A stretch of 64,000 nucleotides of DNA, from contig NZ_CP020477.1 in the NCBI RefSeq assembly GCF_002116695.1, forward strand, positions 248,001 through 312,000, written 5' to 3'. Source of the DNA: Acidianus manzaensis (GTDB lineage: Archaea > Thermoproteota > Thermoprotei_A > Sulfolobales > Sulfolobaceae). The translations under genes were made by a program, and so were the position numbers. The notes under the pieces were generated by a model. That model was not told where the DNA came from, did not search any database, and saw nothing but the letters and a program-made list of their open reading frames with translations. Shown piece by piece: positions 54,842 to 64,000 of this stretch; the first letter of the stretch is position 1, and each line of letters starts with the position of its first letter.

Positions 54842-55338
54842 AGATAAGTGTAATAGGATATAAGGGAGGAGTAGGGAAAACTACAATAGCTGAATATATA
54901 ACTAATAGACTAAAAGAGAATTATTATAAAGTAAAGCTAATAAATTCTGATTAAGAAAAAAAGGAAAACGAATATTACGACTTCTATGTATATGATTTAA
55001 ATTTTAGATTTCCTAGAGATTCATTAAAGATTTTTGTATGTAATCTTATGAGCCTAGATATAACGCATAAGTTTAGCTTATTTGAGGATGGAGATAAAAT
55101 TTTAATAGTTAATCAGATTTCTCCTATACCTAAGGATATAATAAGTGTAATAAACAAAGTAAATTCAGTTTTGATTGATTTCAACATCGTATATCTTGTT
55201 CCTTTTAATGGAGGATTCTTTAACGGCAAAAAAGTAAGAGAACCAGTGCTTGATCACTTAGTAAATACTATCATTCAAGAAGAAAGAGGAATAAAGGAGC
55301 ATAAGAACGAGAAAGAAATTATTTATCCTTTTGTATAA
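54838..55338 (+). pseudogene. ParA/MinD-like ATPase gene with an in-frame TAA
   Basis: From TTG 54838 the frame reads KISVIGYKGGVGKTTIAEYI, a perfect deviant Walker A, and continues to LINSD, where TAA stands at 54952-54954. The same frame goes on without further stops (EKKENEYYDFYVYDLNF) through the ATG at 55048 to 55338. The intact product would be 166 residues, shorter than usual (about 220-260). The stop falls at the Walker A' Asp region. Either the gene is freshly broken, or the downstream part is translated from ATG 55048 as a fragment without P-loop. Confidence 0.7.
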
Positions 55339-55378
55339 TATATGTAACAAAAATATTTTTATCTTGATTAGTTTTTTC

Positions 55379-56898
55379 TCAGATTCCAGCTTCAGCTTCG
55401 TTTATTTCTTCTAAGCTTCTGTTAATTGTATTAGGTAATATGAATATTAGCACAATACCCATTATTACCATTGGTATTTGGAATCCTATCCAAATTGGAA
55501 TAGCGCCATAAGTAGAAATTAATGAAAGAATTATAGCTGTCGATATTGCTGCTCCTAAATGCGCAACACCGTCCATAAAAGCGAAGGCTGTAGCTCTAGC
55601 ATATGTAGGAACATTTTCTGTACCATTTATATAATCCATTTGATTACTCCAACCTACTCCTATGAAATTAGTTAATAGAAATCCTCCTAACATTAAAGGT
55701 AAATTAGTTGAAACTGCACCTATAATTGCAATCGTCACTCCTAGAAGCATTCCAACGCCATAGGCTATAGTAGTTAATATTCCTCTTCTTATCTTCTCTA
55801 CGATGTATCTTAATGCTATAGCTCCTAAGAATGTTGCTACTCCAGCATCTCCGTAGTAAAGCGTAACAGTGTTTGCTATAGAGCTTAATGAGCTTACGCT
55901 ACTGGTCCACAGTAAAAATTCTGTTAAATATGGATATTCTCCAAAGTAGAAAAAGAATATTGCTAACATAATTACTATTACTCTTAATCTATATTTTGGA
56001 TTTTTAAATACATAGAATGGATCTACTTTCTTAGTTTGAAAATTATACACTTTAGGTTCTGGTAAAGAAGTTAATCCAGTTTTCTCCATTGCTTTTTTCT
56101 CCATATCTTCTACAACTTTTTCTGCTTCTGCTACTTTGCCTTTTAATGCTAACATTCTTACTGTTTCTGTCGCATGTCCTCTAATTGCTAAAACTATAAA
56201 TGCCAAAGTAGCACCTATACCAAAAATTATCCTCCAGCCTATCACTGGATTCAATACATCAATATAAGATGCCATGAATGGACCTAAACCTAGTCCTGCC
56301 CATCCTGCTATATATACTAGGTTAAAGTATTTTGCTCTATTCTTTGCTGGAACCATTTCAACTAGATAAGTTGGGACTAAGATTAATCTCCACCTATTCC
56401 CATTCCAGTTAGAAATCTAAATACAGCAAACTCCAAAAATCCATAAGAAAGAGCATTACCTAAACTTCCTATTGCTGTTAAAAACGCTGTAATCATTAAC
56501 ATTGGTTTTCTTCCTATTCTATCTCCTAAGTATCCTAATATTATAGCTCCAGGTATATAGCCAAATAATCCTAGAGATACTACAAAAGATGCTTCTCCGC
56601 TAGTTAATCCAGTATATTTCAGTGAAGTAGCTGAGAAAGCTATTCCAATATCTATTACGTCATATAATGCTATGAAATACCCAAAGGCTAAAGCTAGGAT
56701 TACTGATAAAGGTAATACCATAGTAGGCAATCTATCAATTCTTGCAGTTAATTTAGAGACTATGTTTTGATTTTTATCGGCAGGATTACCAGAAGGATTT
56801 CCACTTTGCATAAATTTTATAAAGAAATTAAGTTGCTTAAAAGGTTTATGTTCGCTTTTAAAATTAAAGTATTCCATATATTTCAATAAGTATGACAT
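55379..56898 (-). pseudogene. MFS transporter gene, frameshifted
   Basis: Two frames encode one sugar/acid-porter type MFS protein of about 505 residues. The 5' part (56383-56898) has the N-terminal region and motif A GYLGDRIGRKPMLM, and ends after RFLTGMGIGGD with TAA at 56385-56383. In the next frame the sequence continues as LILVPTYLVEMVPAKNRAKY to the end at 55379 (second ORF from 56356), the expected G(G)D-x...P-x-Y-xxExxPxxxR region after helix 4. One T added in the GAGATTAATC stretch would join them. Both parts are otherwise well kept, so the lesion is recent or a sequencing error. Confidence 0.8.
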
Positions 56899-57084
56899 AA
56901 TGATAGAACTAAGGTACTAAACATTAATATTAATACTTTTTACTAAAAATTAATTAGATAAGTATAGATTTGAAATTAAAAATAAAAATAGTTAGAATGA
57001 ATATTTGTATGAAATGACTTACAGTTATAAGCAACTAAAAATCTATTTATATTATTAATAAATTAATTATAACAGTGATAAAAA

Positions 57085-59235
<2,151 letters not shown>

Positions 59236-59274
59236 ATAAGGGTATCTTATAAAAATATCTAAAATTATTTCATT

Positions 59275-60897
<1,623 letters not shown>

Positions 60898-61323
60898 ACA
60901 TAGACATTAACAGGATTTACTATATATCTTTTACTACCTAAGAAATATATACTATTATGTAAATTGATTTAAAAATTTTTGTGATTAATGCAAGATATTT
61001 GACCATATCAAGAAAGAATATTTTTTAAATCTATTTGATTTAGTTAAATGAAGAATTAGTATAAAAACAAAAACACAAAATTTGCTTATATTAATAGTTT
61101 CTATGAACGAGAATTAGTATAAAGATTATACAAATTTTATAGTGATCTTTAGTTAAAGCTTTAAAGTAATAACTTTTTAATTTATATGCTTGTTGAAAAT
61201 CTAAACTGGTAGATATTATAATTTTGAACTAAATTAAATATAATATTTTAACAACGTTTTAAAAGCCTGTTGTTAATCTATACATAGGAAAACTTATAAT
61301 CAAACTATAAATCTAAATTCTCT
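60898..61323. other. Intergenic region between divergent oxidase and acetate-transporter genes
   Basis: 426 AT-rich bases, no ORF. GAATTAGTATAAA occurs twice (near 61052 and 61111), a short direct repeat. A TATA element AAACTTATAATC near 61290 serves the transporter gene. Confidence 0.45.
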
Positions 61324-61881
61324 ATGACAGAAGAGAAGAGGGCTAATGCAGCACCCCTCGGATTATCAGGATTCGCACTAACAACACTAGTTTTAAGCTT
61401 ATACAACGCAGGAATAATAACTTCAGGAGCAGGAACAGTAATAGGATTAGCAGCATTCTACGGAGGATTAGCACAACTACTAGCATCAATACTAGAATGG
61501 AGAGCAGGAAACACATTCGGACTAGTAGCATTCTTCACATATGGAGCATTCTGGGAATGGTACTTCATATCATCACTAGGAATAATACCAATAACAAGCA
61601 TAGGAGTAGGAATAACACTAATAGCATTCGGAATATTCACACTAGCAATGTGGTTCGGAACACTAAAAACAAACATAGGACTATTCACAACATTCCTACT
61701 ACTATGGATAACATTCTTCCTACTAGGAGCAGGAGCAATGACAAGCAACACTACACTAACTCATGCCGGAGGATACGTAGGAATACTAACAGCAATAGCA
61801 GCATGGTACACAGGATTAGCAACAGTAGTAGCAGAAAGCCTAGGAACAAAACCACCAGTAGGAAGAGCAATCTTAAAATAA
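61324..61881 (+). CDS. GPR1/FUN34/YaaH family acetate/succinate transporter (SatP-like)
   Basis: 185 residues with six helices. [20 protein letters not shown] is the N-terminal (N)PAPLGL signature; YNAGIITSG and [13 protein letters not shown] follow the family order. It probably moves acetate or other short acids, which fits the acyl-CoA synthetases in the window. The gene is notable for codons ending almost only in A or C (ACA, GCA, GGA, ATA, CTA), far stronger than in any neighbour, typical of high expression or of a distinct origin. Confidence 0.87.
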   Translation: MTEEKRANAAPLGLSGFALTTLVLSLYNAGIITSGAGTVIGLAAFYGGLAQLLASILEWRAGNTFGLVAFFTYGAFWEWYFISSLGIIPITSIGVGITLIAFGIFTLAMWFGTLKTNIGLFTTFLLLWITFFLLGAGAMTSNTTLTHAGGYVGILTAIAAWYTGLATVVAESLGTKPPVGRAILK

Positions 61882-61989
61882 AGGAAAATTTTCTTCTCTT
61901 TTTAGATTTTTATTTGTATAAAATCTGTAAAAAGCTATGCGCTTATCTTAACATTATGCTTAATATTTTATGCCTACTCTATTACCTAT

Positions 61990-62862
61990 ATGAAAGTAGG
62001 AGTAGTTGGTTTGGGTTTAATGGGATATAGAATTGCTAAGAATTTTGCTAAGGATCAAATGTTAACTGTAGTTTGGAATAGAACTAGAGAAAAGGCTGAA
62101 AAATTTTCTAAAGAATTTAATGTTTCTTTTGTTCCTTTAGAGGATTTACCTAAATATTGTGATGTAATAATTTTAGTGTTATCAGATGATAATGCTGTTG
62201 AAGAAGTAATAGGAAAAATATTACCTAAAGTTAGAGGGAAAATTATAGTAGATATGTCTACAATTTCCCCTGAGACTTCGATCTCTTTAGCAAAAAGAGT
62301 AGATAGTATGGGGGGAATTATGTATGACGCGCCTTTAACTGGATCAGTTGGAATAGAAGAGAGAAAGGCTACAATTATGTTAGGAGGACCAAAAGAGAAG
62401 AGTGAAGAAGTAATAGATTTGCTTAAGCATACAGCTAACAATGTTCTTTATATAGGAGGAAATGGATCTGGCTTATTTATGAAATTAGTTAATAATTTGA
62501 TAGCTAGCGCTTATATGACTGCATTAGCTGAAGCTTATTCCTTAGGAATTAAATCAGGTTTAGATGTGCATAAAATAAGCGAATTCCTTTCAAATTATTC
62601 TATTGTCAGCTCGCCTCTTTCTAAACTAAAATGTATAAAAATTGAACAAAGGGATTATTCACCTCAATTCTCTTTAAAACTAATGACTAAGGATTTAAAA
62701 ATTATAAATAAAGAATGTGAAAATTTAGGTGTGACTAATTTTATATCTTCATTAGTATTAAAATTGCATGAACTAGCTATAAAATATGGTCTAGGTGAAT
62801 TGGATATGAGTGCTATTGAGATGTTATATGAAAATAAGGATAGTGAAAATCTTAAACAGTAG
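61990..62862 (+). CDS. 3-hydroxyisobutyrate/beta-hydroxyacid dehydrogenase family protein
   Basis: 290 residues. N-terminal Rossmann motif VGVVGLGLMGYRIAKNF, NRTREKAEKF in the cofactor 2'-region (Arg favouring NADP), DAPLTGSVGIEERKATIMLGG (substrate-binding SG motif) and the catalytic Lys in GLFMKLVNNLI. It reduces or oxidises a small beta-hydroxyacid such as 3-hydroxyisobutyrate or tartronate semialdehyde. TATA-like CTTAATATTTTATG lies about 30 bases upstream. Confidence 0.88.
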   Translation: MKVGVVGLGLMGYRIAKNFAKDQMLTVVWNRTREKAEKFSKEFNVSFVPLEDLPKYCDVIILVLSDDNAVEEVIGKILPKVRGKIIVDMSTISPETSISLAKRVDSMGGIMYDAPLTGSVGIEERKATIMLGGPKEKSEEVIDLLKHTANNVLYIGGNGSGLFMKLVNNLIASAYMTALAEAYSLGIKSGLDVHKISEFLSNYSIVSSPLSKLKCIKIEQRDYSPQFSLKLMTKDLKIINKECENLGVTNFISSLVLKLHELAIKYGLGELDMSAIEMLYENKDSENLKQ

Positions 62863-62939
62863 TCAGTTTTATAAATTATATAATCTAGGTGCAAATTTCT
62901 CATATAAGTTTTTAATATAAAAATTCCTGATTTTTATTT

Positions 62940-63389
62940 ATGTATTTTCCTTCAAAAAAGAAGAAAATTATTTCAATTATTAATCTTATAATCTCAATTT
63001 CTTTACTCGTTGCAATTACTGTATATACTCGTACAGAATTCATATTGCCACCTTTCTTGGCTACAGCTGCTACAAAATATCCTGATCCTGAGTGGAGAAG
63101 GTATAGAAGTTATAATATTCTTATTTCTTATCTGTTGTCTGGAGCTATTGCAGTGATTTTTTGTCTCTTTGGATTGTATGGATTAACGTTTGGCGTTTTA
63201 GCTTCTTTTATCTCTTTCATAATTGAAGTTGTAGTTAATATAGAGCATCCTCCGTCTATTTTAGCTTCTTTACTAGGTGTATTAGAAAAAGTTAATCCAT
63301 TATACTTAATTCACCCAATTTTATCTGGAGTTATAGTTGTAGAGGGTATAAATTATTTATTAACTAAGTATGTTGAACCAAAAATTTGA
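62940..63389 (+). CDS. HPP-family-like integral membrane protein
   Basis: 149 residues with four hydrophobic segments. LPPFLATAATKYPDPEWRRY in the first loop and EHPPSILASLLGVLEKVNP contain the HPP tripeptide that names the family, with similar spacing to bacterial HPP proteins, some of which transport nitrite or related anions. Role here unknown. The N-terminus is very basic (PSKKKKI), matching positive-inside topology. TATA-rich AAGTTTTTAATATAAAA lies about 30 bases upstream. Confidence 0.6.
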   Translation: MYFPSKKKKIISIINLIISISLLVAITVYTRTEFILPPFLATAATKYPDPEWRRYRSYNILISYLLSGAIAVIFCLFGLYGLTFGVLASFISFIIEVVVNIEHPPSILASLLGVLEKVNPLYLIHPILSGVIVVEGINYLLTKYVEPKI

Positions 63390-63500
63390 TAAAAAGATCA
63401 GTTATCTTGATAGTATTAAAGGCAAAATATCTAATTTTATTCAATTCATTACAATAACAATATGTTTCTATTCACATCTTACAATAGCATAGTTTTATGT

Positions 63501-64000
63501 TTAGCATTCAGTATATGCTTCTTCTATTAGTTTCTTTGCTAATTCTTCAGGTACTTTAACTTTTACTTTATAGTTCTCGTGAACTACGTTAACTTCAATA
63601 TCTGTAGATTTCTCTCCTTCTAGATTAAAGGACAAAGGCTGAACTGTTGAGAAAGCGTGTCCTTGATTTCTTCCATTTTCTGGTTCTCCTTGAATTATTC
63701 TTTTTCCTACTCTTAAAAATATGGAATTATATATTCCTGGCAATGTATTAAATACGTTTTCTAGATCTTTTTCATCTTCAGCATATACATATAATGTAGC
63801 TTTGATTTTTCCATCACAAGGCAACCAAGTATAGTAAGTTTCTATTTCTTCTTTAATATCTTCAATTTTAGTTAACTTATCTAGATAAACCATTTCTTGA
63901 ATTTGATGTAATACTGTGTCTCTATTCTCAAATAGTAGACCTAGCCTATCTCCCAGTTCAATTCTTCTACTTTTTTTAATTTCAACTATTTTTCTTATTA
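63501..64000 (-). CDS. DUF3501 family protein, 5' end cut by window
   Basis: The frame is open from the stop at 63501 to the right edge. Upstream of an internal ATG at 63893 it continues as IELGDRLGLLFENRDTVLHQ, the best-conserved DUF3501 segment (G-D-x-L-x-L-L-F-E-N-R-x-T-V), so the true start lies beyond 64000. Then IQEMVYLDK, IEEIETYY-like and ATLYVYAEDEKD and LPGIYNSIFLRVG follow the family order. DUF3501 genes usually stand beside rubrerythrin or Fe-S reductase genes; the neighbour is outside the window. Function unknown. Confidence 0.75.
   Translation of the reverse strand, partial: IRKIVEIKKSRRIELGDRLGLLFENRDTVLHQIQEMVYLDKLTKIEDIKEEIETYYTWLPCDGKIKATLYVYAEDEKDLENVFNTLPGIYNSIFLRVGKRIIQGEPENGRNQGHAFSTVQPLSFNLEGEKSTDIEVNVVHENYKVKVKVPEELAKKLIEEAYTEC

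Overview
The window looks like chromosomal DNA of a thermoacidophilic crenarchaeon of the order Sulfolobales (an Acidianus/Sulfurisphaera-like genome is my guess; the genus is inference). The reasons are the AT-rich composition, many leaderless promoters with a TATA box about 25-30 bp before the start codon, Gly-Gly-Thr-Gly-Ala-type ribosome sites used with TTG/GTG starts inside operons, a DUF929 protein, a crenarchaeal L13e ribosomal protein, two heme-copper oxidase subunits I, a class III pilin and archaeal C2H2 zinc-finger proteins. No rRNA, tRNA or CRISPR array was seen.

Layout. 0-24 kb is mostly metabolism: porG-porD-porA (pyruvate:ferredoxin oxidoreductase, porA cut by the left edge), acyl-CoA dehydrogenase plus thioesterase, a DmsB-DmsC-like Fe-S/membrane fusion, a two-gene xanthine-dehydrogenase-family (glyceraldehyde/aldehyde oxidoreductase-like) enzyme whose FAD and 2Fe-2S subunits are fused, a complete sugar-type ABC transporter, a sodium:solute symporter with its DUF3311 partner, an acyl-CoA synthetase, a 3-hydroxyacyl-CoA dehydrogenase, a DUF929 protein, a GNAT enzyme and an archaeal ATPase. 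22.5-38.7 kb is accessory: a broken AAA ATPase and gene debris, an Opp/Dpp-like ABC cluster with two degenerate ATPases and no binding protein, a type IV pilin-like protein with a secreted neighbour, a frameshifted PIG-V-like mannosyltransferase, a GT87-like membrane protein, and a compact four-gene minus-strand operon (zinc finger, DUF4145/HEPN-like, CARF-like plus PIN nuclease, small membrane protein). That operon is the best candidate for an undescribed system.

39-50 kb holds a DoxB/SoxB-type oxidase subunit, L13e, a marR-MFS efflux operon, a zinc-finger/PaREP1 cluster and a cobalamin operon cbiG-cbiE-cbiXC-cbiH-cbiD. The operon ends in an IS200/IS605-derived palindromic element (PATE/MITE) also present at 19 kb. 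50-64 kb holds a processive GT2 glycosyltransferase with a double-P-loop ParA-like ATPase, a second ParA-like gene with an in-frame stop, a frameshifted MFS transporter, a Mo-bis-MGD oxidoreductase, a second heme-copper oxidase subunit I, a YaaH/SatP acetate-transporter homologue with extreme A-ending codons, a beta-hydroxyacid dehydrogenase, an HPP-type membrane protein and a DUF3501 gene running off the right edge.

Together the genes suggest a respiratory heterotroph or facultative chemolithotroph that takes up sugars, organic acids and acetate, activates them to CoA esters, oxidises aldehydes and 2-oxoacids, and feeds electrons into quinol-type terminal oxidases. At least four recent lesions (frameshifts or a stop in the PIG-V-like, ParA-like, MFS and AAA genes) point to ongoing gene decay, or to sequence errors in homopolymers.
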